Source of the DNA: Desulfarculales bacterium UBA702
GTDB taxonomy: Bacteria; Desulfobacterota; Syntrophobacteria; Syntrophobacterales; Syntrophobacteraceae
Assembly: GCA_002298165.1 (NCBI GenBank)
Contig: DBMI01000023.1
Location: 1-29,137 of the forward strand
Direction: 5' to 3'
Length of the DNA stretch: 29,137 bases
Made by a program: the position numbers and the translations under genes. Each line of letters opens with the position of its first letter. Position 1 is the stretch's first letter. This document shows positions 22,638 to 29,137 of this stretch, piece by piece. The notes beneath the pieces are model-generated. The model had not been told where the DNA came from, made no database searches, and saw only the letters and a list, made by a program, of their open reading frames with translations.

Positions 22638-23127
22638 CTTGTCCCCCTGCGTCCTGTTTCCACTCGGTTATCGACTCAAGTCTTTCGAGCATTCGTTTCC
22701 TGTGGGTTCCAGCCCAATAAATCCTGGAGCATTCAGGGCATTTGCGGAAATCGGTTGCTGTCTCAAACACGAAATCAGGCACGCCGCCAAATGCATCCTC
22801 TTTCGATATATGACTTAATGGAGCGCTGCAGACCATGCAGCGAGAGAACATCTTCAGGCCGGATCTGTCGATGCTGAGCCTGGAGATTACCTCCTTCAAC
22901 TGATCGAACGCGCGGTCGCTCTCGATAAAGACGACACCCACGGTTTCTTTTAGTTTCTCCCTGCGGGTCACCGGGATAAATCCTCTGGATAAAAGAAGCG
23001 GGACCTCACCGGGGTTGGAGAGATCTTTCATCCGGGCGTCAAACCCGAGCAGCCTCAGCCATTTTGCCAGTTTGCCAAGCATCAGGTCCAAGGCAAAAAG
23101 CTTTTCCGGGCCGGGCTTGCTGCTCAT
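22624..23127 (-). CDS. Mut7-C RNase domain protein
   Basis: This 167-aa protein has the Mut7-C (COG1656) PIN-like fold: FALDLMLGKLAKWLRLLGFD with Asp14 at the expected active site, then LLLSRGFIPVTRREKL. A C-terminal zinc ribbon has CMVC (97, 100) and CPEC (130, 133), ending with YWAGTHRKRM. The family is predicted to be an RNase; the substrate is unknown. The start overlaps the stop of the LolB-like lipoprotein gene (ATGA at 23124-23127). Its link with two outer-membrane lipoprotein genes is probably operon convenience. Confidence 0.88.
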   Translation of the reverse strand: MSSKPGPEKLFALDLMLGKLAKWLRLLGFDARMKDLSNPGEVPLLLSRGFIPVTRREKLKETVGVVFIESDRAFDQLKEVISRLSIDRSGLKMFSRCMVCSAPLSHISKEDAFGGVPDFVFETATDFRKCPECSRIYWAGTHRKRMLERLESITEWKQDAGGQDGGE

Positions 23128-23897
23128 TTTACCTTGTCCAGGTCAACCATTTTCATTTGAGGCATGTTTGGAAGATAAAAAACGGAAGGCTGAAATTCGA
23201 GTGCCGGTTGGATTTCCTCGACATTTACCTCCATCTTCCACTCGGGAGAAGAGATGAGGATCTTGTCAGGCACCGACGGAGTGGTCAAAGAGACCGGAGG
23301 TTCGTAGACGATATCCGCTTCGAATTGATCGTCCCGCACGTGCATACCGGTGAGTCCGGTGCCGTTGGCAAGGAAGCGCCAGTCAAAAGAACGCGTTCCG
23401 GCGCTACGGAATGCATGCGGAACCCCGCCTTCGGCGCGCATCTCGACTCCTTCGAGCAGGTCCGCTGGAATGGAGGCCGAAAGGGCGCTTCGAAAGGCAT
23501 CAAACTGGAGTGAGACACCGAGGAAATAACCTATGAGGGTTTCCGGGTTCGAGGCCTTGAATATTACCTTCTCTGAAGGGATAAAGAGCGAGGGACCGGT
23601 ATTGTTAAGGACGAAGAGCGTAGCAGTTTGCCCGATCGGAGTGAACGTTTCGAACCGGGCAAAATTCCTGCCCTTCACGAGCACGACCGCGCGAACGCCA
23701 AATTTTGCCTTTTTGGATTCGACCCTTAGACGAATCTTGGCGCGGTAGTCTCTCCAGTGATCGGACCTTTGCTTGAGAGCCGCAAAATCCAGGGGAACAG
23801 GCGCGGGACGCTCGACAGGCGGTGCCGGAGGCGGGACGCAGGCTGTCATAAGGAAAAGAAGCGATAGAATCGCACAGGCGCTAAGGCGTGGTTTCAT
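23124..23897 (-). CDS. LolB/DUF4292-like lipoprotein
   Basis: This 257-aa protein has a lipoprotein signal with lipobox LMTAC (Cys20), followed by a Pro-rich linker (VPPPAPPVERPAPVP). The rest looks like a LolB/LolA-type beta-sheet half-barrel: YRAKIRLRVESKKAKFGVRA, LVKGRNFARFETFTPIGQTA and LFIPSEKVIFKASNPETLIG. DUF4292/LolB-like proteins insert or sense lipoproteins at the outer membrane. It lies 35 bases after the TPR lipoprotein gene and is coupled to Mut7-C. The general fold assignment is likely; being the true LolB is not proven, since many relatives are paralogues. Confidence 0.75.
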   Translation of the reverse strand: MKPRLSACAILSLLFLMTACVPPPAPPVERPAPVPLDFAALKQRSDHWRDYRAKIRLRVESKKAKFGVRAVVLVKGRNFARFETFTPIGQTATLFVLNNTGPSLFIPSEKVIFKASNPETLIGYFLGVSLQFDAFRSALSASIPADLLEGVEMRAEGGVPHAFRSAGTRSFDWRFLANGTGLTGMHVRDDQFEADIVYEPPVSLTTPSVPDKILISSPEWKMEVNVEEIQPALEFQPSVFYLPNMPQMKMVDLDKVK

Positions 23898-23932
23898 TAG
23901 TATTCTATGCCGGCACTCTCCGATATCGGCCG

Positions 23933-25636
23933 CTATTTGGCCTTGTCGAGCTTGCCCTTTATTTTTTCGGGTTCGGTATGATTATACTGGATAGCTTTTT
24001 CGTAAGCTTCCGCGGCTTTGGCTTTTTTGCCCATCTGGAGATAAATGTCCCCGAGATGTTCAAAGATGACAGGGTCCTCCGGTATGCGCTTTAGGGCCTC
24101 CAGGATTGTATCCAGTGCCTTCTTGTGCTGGCCCATCTTGAAGTAGACCCAACCCAGGCTATCCATTATATATCCATCATCGGGGGCCGATTCCAGTGCC
24201 CGGATTATCATCTCTTTAGCGGTCGGCAAGTTAGTGCCGGTCTCGGCATAACTGTAGCCGACATAATTAAGGGCATTAGCATTCTTGGGGTCTGAGGCCA
24301 GAATTTTATTCATGATTTCAACTGCTTCGTTCTTCTTCCCCAGCTTATCGAGGACTACGCCCTTGCGGAAAAGCAGCTCATTATCCGTGGCCAATTTTTC
24401 CAGGCCGCGTTCAATTGTTTTAAGAGACTCGTCAAAATTTTGCACCTCTTCGTATAGCAGGGCGAGGTACAGATACAGGTCTGCCGACTCAGGCTGTTTA
24501 ACAATGGCCTCGTCGAGGACCTTTATACCGTTTTGATAGTCCTTTTGTTTTGCAAAGATCAGCGCAAGTCTGGATTGCGCGGAGACCCACAACGAACTTT
24601 TCTGGGCAATGAGGCGGAAATTCCTTATTGCCTGATCCATTTCCCGCTTTTCTTCGTAGGCCGATCCAAGATAATAGAGTGCCTGGTCGTAATGAGGCTC
24701 TTCCTTAAGCAGAGTAGTGAATTCTTTTATTGCATCATCAAAGTTTTTCTGCTGGAGGTAGATAATTCCAATTTTCAGCCGTGTTTCAAGGTCTTTGCGA
24801 TTACGCTTCAGCAGCGGCGTAAAGACCTGAATCGCTTCCGCGGATCTGTTTTCCCGCATGTAGAGATTACCAAGACGGGCTCTTGCCTGGTGTTGGTCGG
24901 GATTGGATGCAAGAAGCCTCTGGTAGGTCTTCTCTGCATCCCGCGCACGCTCTGTGACTTCGTAAATGTAGGCCATGTCGAGCAATGCATTCTCAAAGCC
25001 GGGATCGGCGGCAAGCAGTTCCCTGTAAAGCCGCTCGGCCTGGCTGTAATATTTCATATCCAGGAATATCCGCGCCTTGTAGTAAACCGGAAGTGGGCTG
25101 TCGGGCACGATCTCCTTTAGCTGATCGAATACCTGCATTGCCTGCTCAAAGTGCTTTTCCTGGGCGTACAGAGCGCCGAGAAGCAGGTATGCGTCTTCGT
25201 CGGAAGGGTCCATCTCGATGACCCGCTTGTAGGTGTCGATCGCCTTCGGGATCTCCCCCATGCCGGCGTATAGCTGACCAATCAGCATGTATGCCGGAAC
25301 ATAATTTGCGTTCCATTGGATCGATTCTTCCGCCAGCTTGAGAGCTGTTTCAATTTTTCCCTGCCGAAGGTATAAGGAAGCAACCTCTGTTAGAAGCAGC
25401 GGGGATCGCGGATCGCACTTCAACGCCTTCGAGTATGCCTCGATGGCTCCGTCGTAATTTCGCGCGGCAATACACTGCTGTGCGATCAGGTAATCATAAC
25501 AGGCATCTGCGCTGACTCCGGGCTTTATAGGCTGCCTGGTGGGCGAAGCAATATTGAGGTTGACGGGCCGGGTTGTTGATTGTGTGCAGCCTGTGACCAA
25601 AATCAAAAGGAAGAAAAAAAAGTGCCTTCGGATCAT
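23933..25636 (-). CDS. TPR-repeat lipoprotein
   Basis: This 567-aa protein has a lipoprotein signal (FFFFLLILVTGC, lipid-modified Cys17) and then roughly a dozen or more consecutive tetratricopeptide repeats from about residue 45 to the end. A typical repeat is VPAYMLIGQLYAGMGEIPKA, and NALNYVGYSYAETG is another. It should be a periplasm-facing, membrane-anchored scaffold for protein complexes. It is the first gene of an operon with the LolB-like lipoprotein, Mut7-C and a coiled-coil protein. Orthologous TPR lipoproteins are common in Desulfobacterota, but their partner is not defined. A promoter-like sequence lies about 70-95 bases upstream. Confidence 0.92.
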   Translation of the reverse strand: MIRRHFFFFLLILVTGCTQSTTRPVNLNIASPTRQPIKPGVSADACYDYLIAQQCIAARNYDGAIEAYSKALKCDPRSPLLLTEVASLYLRQGKIETALKLAEESIQWNANYVPAYMLIGQLYAGMGEIPKAIDTYKRVIEMDPSDEDAYLLLGALYAQEKHFEQAMQVFDQLKEIVPDSPLPVYYKARIFLDMKYYSQAERLYRELLAADPGFENALLDMAYIYEVTERARDAEKTYQRLLASNPDQHQARARLGNLYMRENRSAEAIQVFTPLLKRNRKDLETRLKIGIIYLQQKNFDDAIKEFTTLLKEEPHYDQALYYLGSAYEEKREMDQAIRNFRLIAQKSSLWVSAQSRLALIFAKQKDYQNGIKVLDEAIVKQPESADLYLYLALLYEEVQNFDESLKTIERGLEKLATDNELLFRKGVVLDKLGKKNEAVEIMNKILASDPKNANALNYVGYSYAETGTNLPTAKEMIIRALESAPDDGYIMDSLGWVYFKMGQHKKALDTILEALKRIPEDPVIFEHLGDIYLQMGKKAKAAEAYEKAIQYNHTEPEKIKGKLDKAK

Positions 25637-25703
25637 GATAGGAGTTATATCCTTGTTCTAACAGGACGAAATCTAAACGCAAATGGTATAGCTTATCAGA
25701 CTT

Positions 25704-25733
25704 AACATACCTGATGTTTTTCATCAATGTCAA
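25704..25733 (-). promoter_or_regulatory. Promoter with palindromic spacer for the TPR lipoprotein operon
   Basis: On the minus strand, TTGACA (25733-25728) and TATGTT (25709-25704) are separated by 18 bases. The spacer holds the inverted repeat TGATG-TTTTT-CATCA (25712-25726), which may be an operator. Confidence 0.5.
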
Positions 25734-25765
25734 ACAGATGACGGGGAACAGGGGACGGAAAACGG

Positions 25766-27007
25766 ATGTCTGAAAGTGAAAATCCGAAGCTGCGGGATGG
25801 GCTTGAAGCTATAGAAGTCGAGCATGCTGGAAACAGATCCTACCTCCTCCGGGACCGGCAGGGCTTCAGCCCGGCACAATTGGTCATTCCACCCCAGGTG
25901 GTGGCTATTCTAATCGAGATGGACGGCAGCAACTCCCTAAGAGACATTCAGACAGGCTATATGCGGAAAACCGGCCAATTGATCTACACCGAGCAATTGG
26001 AGGAGCTTGTCCGCACACTTGACGAAAGTCTTTTCCTGGACAGCCCAAGGTTCAGGAATTTCGCGGCGGAAGAAATCTCCGCCTTTATGGACAACCCGGT
26101 CAGGAAGATGTTTCATGCGGGTCGAAGTTATCCGGAAGCTGCCGCTGAACTCAAGGCGGAGCTTACCTCATTTTTCAGCCCGGAAAAAGGCGGTCCCGGC
26201 ATTCCGGAAAGATCAGGGGCATCGACAAGGAAGATCGTCGGCCTGGTGGCTCCGCATATCGATCTAAAGGCCGGTGGAAGCTGTTTCGCTCATGCCTATA
26301 AGGCCGCCGCGGAATCTGCCGCCCCCCGCACCTGGATCGTACTCGGGACGGGTCACGACCTGGTTCAAAACTGCTATGCCCTGACCCGCAAGGACTTCGA
26401 AACCCCACTTGGGATTGTGCGCTGCGACACGGCCATCTGTGATGAGCTTTCGATTTCGGCCGGCCGCTACCTGTTTGCCAGCGAGTATAACCATCGTAGT
26501 GAGCACACCATAGAGTTTCAGTCAGTTTTTCTCTCGTTCATGCAACCCGAGGCGCGTATCGTTCCGGTACTTTGCTCTTTCGGCTCCGAGGATTGGAGCC
26601 AATGCCGCGATTTCGCCGATGCATTTGCGGCGAAGATTTCCGAAATCATTTTCGACGAAGGCCGCTCGGTTGGAGTTATTGCAAGTGTGGATCTCGCCCA
26701 TGTGGGACGTCGATACGACGACCCGCACCGGCCTGCCAAAGAGATTCTCCCCTGGCATATGGAACAGGACGCATCCCTTCTCGCCATGCTGGAAAAATGC
26801 AAAGCGGCCGATTTTATAGATCTCATAAACAGCGACGGCAACAGCCGTAAAATTTGCGGGACAGCACCCCTCTACACGCTGGCAAAGGCGCTCGAAGGCC
26901 GCGCACGCGGGGAAACACTGAAACACGATTATTCAATTGTCGATAATGAGGACTCTTTCGTGACATTTGCCAGCATGGCCTTTTATGAAGACGAGCAAGT
27001 TTTATGA
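25766..27007 (+). CDS. amrB: AmmeMemoRadiSam system protein B (Memo-like) with N-terminal extra domain
   Basis: The C-terminal 260 residues (about 155-413) are a Memo/AmrB domain. Three residues that bind metal in human MEMO1 appear to be kept: His164 (LVAPHIDL), His197 (GTGHDL) and Cys364 (KICGTAPL); EHTIEFQ and SVDLAHVGRRY are also present. Memo proteins resemble extradiol dioxygenases; their bacterial partners are an AMMECR1 protein and a radical SAM protein, neither seen here. Residues 13-95 add an extra domain resembling the PqqD/RRE wing-helix fold (VVAILIEMDGSNSLRDIQTG, then LEELVRTLDESLFLDSPRF). The start is ATG at 25766. The next gene, mtaB, starts about five bases after the stop. 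Confidence 0.88.
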   Translation: MSESENPKLRDGLEAIEVEHAGNRSYLLRDRQGFSPAQLVIPPQVVAILIEMDGSNSLRDIQTGYMRKTGQLIYTEQLEELVRTLDESLFLDSPRFRNFAAEEISAFMDNPVRKMFHAGRSYPEAAAELKAELTSFFSPEKGGPGIPERSGASTRKIVGLVAPHIDLKAGGSCFAHAYKAAAESAAPRTWIVLGTGHDLVQNCYALTRKDFETPLGIVRCDTAICDELSISAGRYLFASEYNHRSEHTIEFQSVFLSFMQPEARIVPVLCSFGSEDWSQCRDFADAFAAKISEIIFDEGRSVGVIASVDLAHVGRRYDDPHRPAKEILPWHMEQDASLLAMLEKCKAADFIDLINSDGNSRKICGTAPLYTLAKALEGRARGETLKHDYSIVDNEDSFVTFASMAFYEDEQVL

Positions 27008-27011
27008 AATT

Positions 27012-28460
27012 ATGGCAAAGAGCGGCAGAATGCATGCCGCAATCATTGTTAAGGCTATGGCGGCGCACGTCATAAAGGAGATTCCTTACCCAGTGGATGA
27101 AATTGCTGAAATTTCCCGGCCCGCGCCGGCCACCTTCGCAATCGAGACGCTCGGCTGCAAGGTGAACCAGTACGAGACATCCTACCTGATCGAGACTTTG
27201 ATCAGGGCGGGTCTCAAACAGGTGCCCTTTCGGGAGCAGGCGGACGTCTATATTGTCCATAGCTGCGCGGTGACAGCGAAAGCCGGCTTTCAGTCCAGGC
27301 AGTTGCTGAGGCGCGCCCGCCGCGCAAATCCGGGCGCGTTGATCGTTGCCGCCGGATGCTACGCCCAACTCGATTCTGAACGAATTGCCCGAGAGCAATT
27401 GGCGACCCACATTCTCGGCAACTCCGAAAAATTCGATTTAGCCTCTCTCCTGTCGAACGGAAACCGAAGTGCGCCGTGCGATGTAGCGAAAATAGCCTGC
27501 ACGGGGTCATGCCCCGAGTTTACAAACCTCCCTGTTTCCAAAATGCATACTGGCCGGACTCGCGCGATGCTCAAAATACAAGACGGATGCGATTCATTCT
27601 GCTCCTATTGCGTTGTGCCGCTGGTGAGGGGGAGGTGCCGCAGTCTTGGGCGCGCGGAAACGCTGGACCAAATGGAACGGCTGGTCGAGGCAGGATACGA
27701 AGAGATTGTTTTAACCGGAATTCACCTGGGGCAATGGGGCCGGGACCTCGACCCACCGCAAAGCCTTTCGAAGCTGCTCCGTGCAATCGATTCCCGACCT
27801 CACCCACCGCGCCTGCGTTTAAGCTCCCTTGAGCCAATGGAAATAGACGACGAGCTTATTGGCCTGATCTCAAGTCTTTCCTGGATCTGCCCGCATTTTC
27901 ATATTCCGCTTCAAAGCGGCGATTCGGAAATTCTAAACCGCATGCGGCGCCCCTACGACCCTTCCCATTACTCCGGTTTGGTCACCAGGATACACGGCGC
28001 AGTGCCGGATGCCGCAATCGGTGCCGATGTGATGGTGGGATTTCCGGGCGAGACAGAGCGCCAATTTGAAAACACCTGCGAGCTTATTGAAAGCCTGCCG
28101 ATTAGCTATCTCCACGTGTTCCCCTATTCTCCGCGCCCCGGAACTCCAGCGGCCGGGTTTTCCGAACAGGTTCGGAGCGACGTCCTCAAGCGCCGCGCCG
28201 CGGCACTCAAAGAACTCGGTGCGCGCAAAAAGCGCGAATTCCGGCAACAATTTGTCGGTAAAATCCTTGAAGTACTTATCGAGAAGAAACTGGGCCTCGA
28301 ATTGTGGGAGGGACTTTCGGGCAATTATATAAACACCGCTGTCCGGACCGACAACGGAGATCATTCCAGTGATTCGCTCGCTGGTTCGATAATATTCGTC
28401 AGGATAACCGGTTTCAGGGGGGAGGATCTGCAAGGCGAACCGCACCGCCCGCGCCCATGA
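27012..28460 (+). CDS. mtaB: tRNA t6A37 methylthiotransferase
   Basis: MtaB adds a methylthio group to t6A at position 37 of tRNAs reading ANN codons. It uses two iron-sulfur clusters and S-adenosylmethionine. Counted from the ATG at 27012, the auxiliary cluster cysteines are Cys49 (LGCKVNQ), Cys85 (HSCAVT) and Cys116 (AGCYAQ). The radical SAM motif is DGCDSFCSYC (Cys193, 197, 200). Other landmarks are ADVMVGFPGETERQFENTCE and HVFPYSPRPGTPA, with a short TRAM-like C-terminus. The start is uncertain: about 40 residues precede the usual first strand (FAIETLGCKVN), ATGs also exist at 27030 and 27057, and no strong ribosome site precedes 27012. Translational coupling to amrB is likely. Confidence 0.92.
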   Translation: MAKSGRMHAAIIVKAMAAHVIKEIPYPVDEIAEISRPAPATFAIETLGCKVNQYETSYLIETLIRAGLKQVPFREQADVYIVHSCAVTAKAGFQSRQLLRRARRANPGALIVAAGCYAQLDSERIAREQLATHILGNSEKFDLASLLSNGNRSAPCDVAKIACTGSCPEFTNLPVSKMHTGRTRAMLKIQDGCDSFCSYCVVPLVRGRCRSLGRAETLDQMERLVEAGYEEIVLTGIHLGQWGRDLDPPQSLSKLLRAIDSRPHPPRLRLSSLEPMEIDDELIGLISSLSWICPHFHIPLQSGDSEILNRMRRPYDPSHYSGLVTRIHGAVPDAAIGADVMVGFPGETERQFENTCELIESLPISYLHVFPYSPRPGTPAAGFSEQVRSDVLKRRAAALKELGARKKREFRQQFVGKILEVLIEKKLGLELWEGLSGNYINTAVRTDNGDHSSDSLAGSIIFVRITGFRGEDLQGEPHRPRP

Positions 28461-28509
28461 AGGGCAGGCGGGAACGCCGGCATTGAATAGTGGAGGTTGC
28501 AACAGAAAC

Positions 28510-28929
28510 ATGGACGAAAAATTAAAGCAGGCATTCCATTCGCGCGTTAAGAAGGAGCCCTTTGCCAGGAAATTCGATCTCGAACTTCTGGAAATCGGCG
28601 CGGGTTACTCGAAGGTTCGGATGACTTTCACGCCGGACATGGAAAACATGTTCGGAATGGCCCACGGCGGGGCGCTTTTCGCTCTGATAGACGAGGCATT
28701 CGAGACGGCCGGGAACTCGCACGGCACGCTCGCAGTCGCTTTGAACATGAATGTGACCTTCGTTGCCCCGGCATCCCCTGGAAGTGTGCTGACCGCCGAA
28801 GCCATCGAAATCAGCCTCACGAGAAAAACGGCCACATACGAAATAAAGGTGCGCGACGAGCATGACACGCTTATTGCCGCCTGCCAGGCCCTGGTTTACC
28901 GCAAGGGAAACCCGCTGCCGTTTGCCTAA
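28510..28929 (+). CDS. PaaI-family hotdog thioesterase
   Basis: I chose the ATG at 28510; a TTG at 28483 is the only upstream alternative. A GGAGG lies 14 bases before the ATG, a little far. The 139-aa protein has the hotdog-fold PaaI pattern: FGMAHGGALFALIDEAFETA (the HGG turn and helix with the catalytic acidic residue), VALNMNVTFVAPASPGSVLT and the final KVRDEHDTLIAACQALVYRK. It should hydrolyse acyl- or aryl-CoA esters such as phenylacetyl-CoA derivatives, in the cytosol. It lies 50 bases after mtaB and may be co-transcribed. The substrate is not set by the sequence. Confidence 0.88.
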   Translation: MDEKLKQAFHSRVKKEPFARKFDLELLEIGAGYSKVRMTFTPDMENMFGMAHGGALFALIDEAFETAGNSHGTLAVALNMNVTFVAPASPGSVLTAEAIEISLTRKTATYEIKVRDEHDTLIAACQALVYRKGNPLPFA

Positions 28930-28960
28930 GGGCGGTGGCACGACTACAGACCCGTTCTTG

Positions 28961-29137
28961 TTACGACGTGGTCTCCTGGGGCTGTTGCCCAAATAGTTTT
29001 CGAAAAATGTAAGCAAAATTGGATGGCACGAAACTGATGAACGTCATTCCCGCGACGCTCCTGGGCGGGAATCCAGTGCCTTTGCTTCGTGAGACCAATG
29101 ATTTCGGGATTTAAAGCCGCTGGATTCCCGCCCAGAA
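28961..29137. repeat. Composite dispersed repeat region at the window edge
   Basis: 28967-28992 is an exact copy of the 26-base unit at 22145-22170. 29046-29072 is another ATTCCCGC/GCGGGAAT palindrome, in the reverse orientation relative to copies A and B. 29120-29137 starts a further unit (CTGGATTCCCGCCCAGAA) cut by the window end. No gene is visible in 28930-29137. Confidence 0.75.

Noticed and set aside
24533..25120. 195-codon plus-strand frame inside the TPR lipoprotein gene
   Set aside because: Antisense shadow of a gene with obvious TPR periodicity and a lipobox.
26823..27410. 195-codon minus-strand frame across the amrB/mtaB junction
   Set aside because: Both plus-strand genes have intact diagnostic motifs in this stretch, so the minus frame is a shadow.

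Overview
The window reads as a chromosomal stretch of a Gram-negative, probably anaerobic bacterium of the Desulfobacterota (former Deltaproteobacteria), perhaps near the Syntrophobacterales. This is inferred from the gene mix, not from a marker gene. Two lipoproteins, an autotransporter barrel and a PEP-CTERM protein imply an outer membrane. DUF4388 proteins, a COG3357-type HTH/zinc-ribbon protein, a Memo-like AmrB, Mut7-C and a GvpH-like small heat-shock protein are common together in that group. Coding density is normal. I found no rRNA, tRNA, CRISPR array, phage gene or transposase.

Layout. 1-100: two strong tandem hairpins of a dispersed repeat. 235-759: GvpH-like Hsp20. 877-3835 (minus): a glycosyltransferase, polysaccharide deacetylase and flippase-like membrane protein joined by ATGA overlaps. 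3836-4465: noncoding, with inverted repeats. 4466-4813: phasin-like protein. 5315-7288: a secreted tyrosine phosphatase fused to an autotransporter beta-barrel. 7475-8420: an HTH/zinc-ribbon regulator convergent with a PEP-CTERM protein that has a sigma-54-like promoter. 8912-9343: an unrecognised protein made of two tandem homologous modules behind a promoter wrapped in inverted repeats. 9344-9593: a cluster of dispersed repeats.

9594-14265 (minus): a membrane protein plus DUF721 (DciA-like) pair, and a tightly packed purC, ParB-like, SPL-family radical SAM operon. 14494-21938 (plus): tilS, a SYLF-domain protein, a secreted Asp/Ser-rich protein, a SlyD-like isomerase, a stand-alone fabD, a double DUF4388 protein and a MogA/MoaB protein. 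21939-22277: repeats. 22278-25636 (minus): an operon of TPR lipoprotein, LolB/DUF4292-like lipoprotein, Mut7-C protein and a small coiled-coil protein. 25766-28929 (plus): amrB with an unusual N-terminal domain, mtaB and a PaaI-type thioesterase, then more repeats to the window edge.

The most interesting items are the phosphatase/autotransporter fusion, the ParB-like + SPL radical SAM pair attached to purC, the duplicated-module protein with its palindromic promoter, the PqqD-like domain on AmrB, and a multi-part family of dispersed palindromic repeats in four intergenic regions. Most other genes are ordinary housekeeping or envelope functions.
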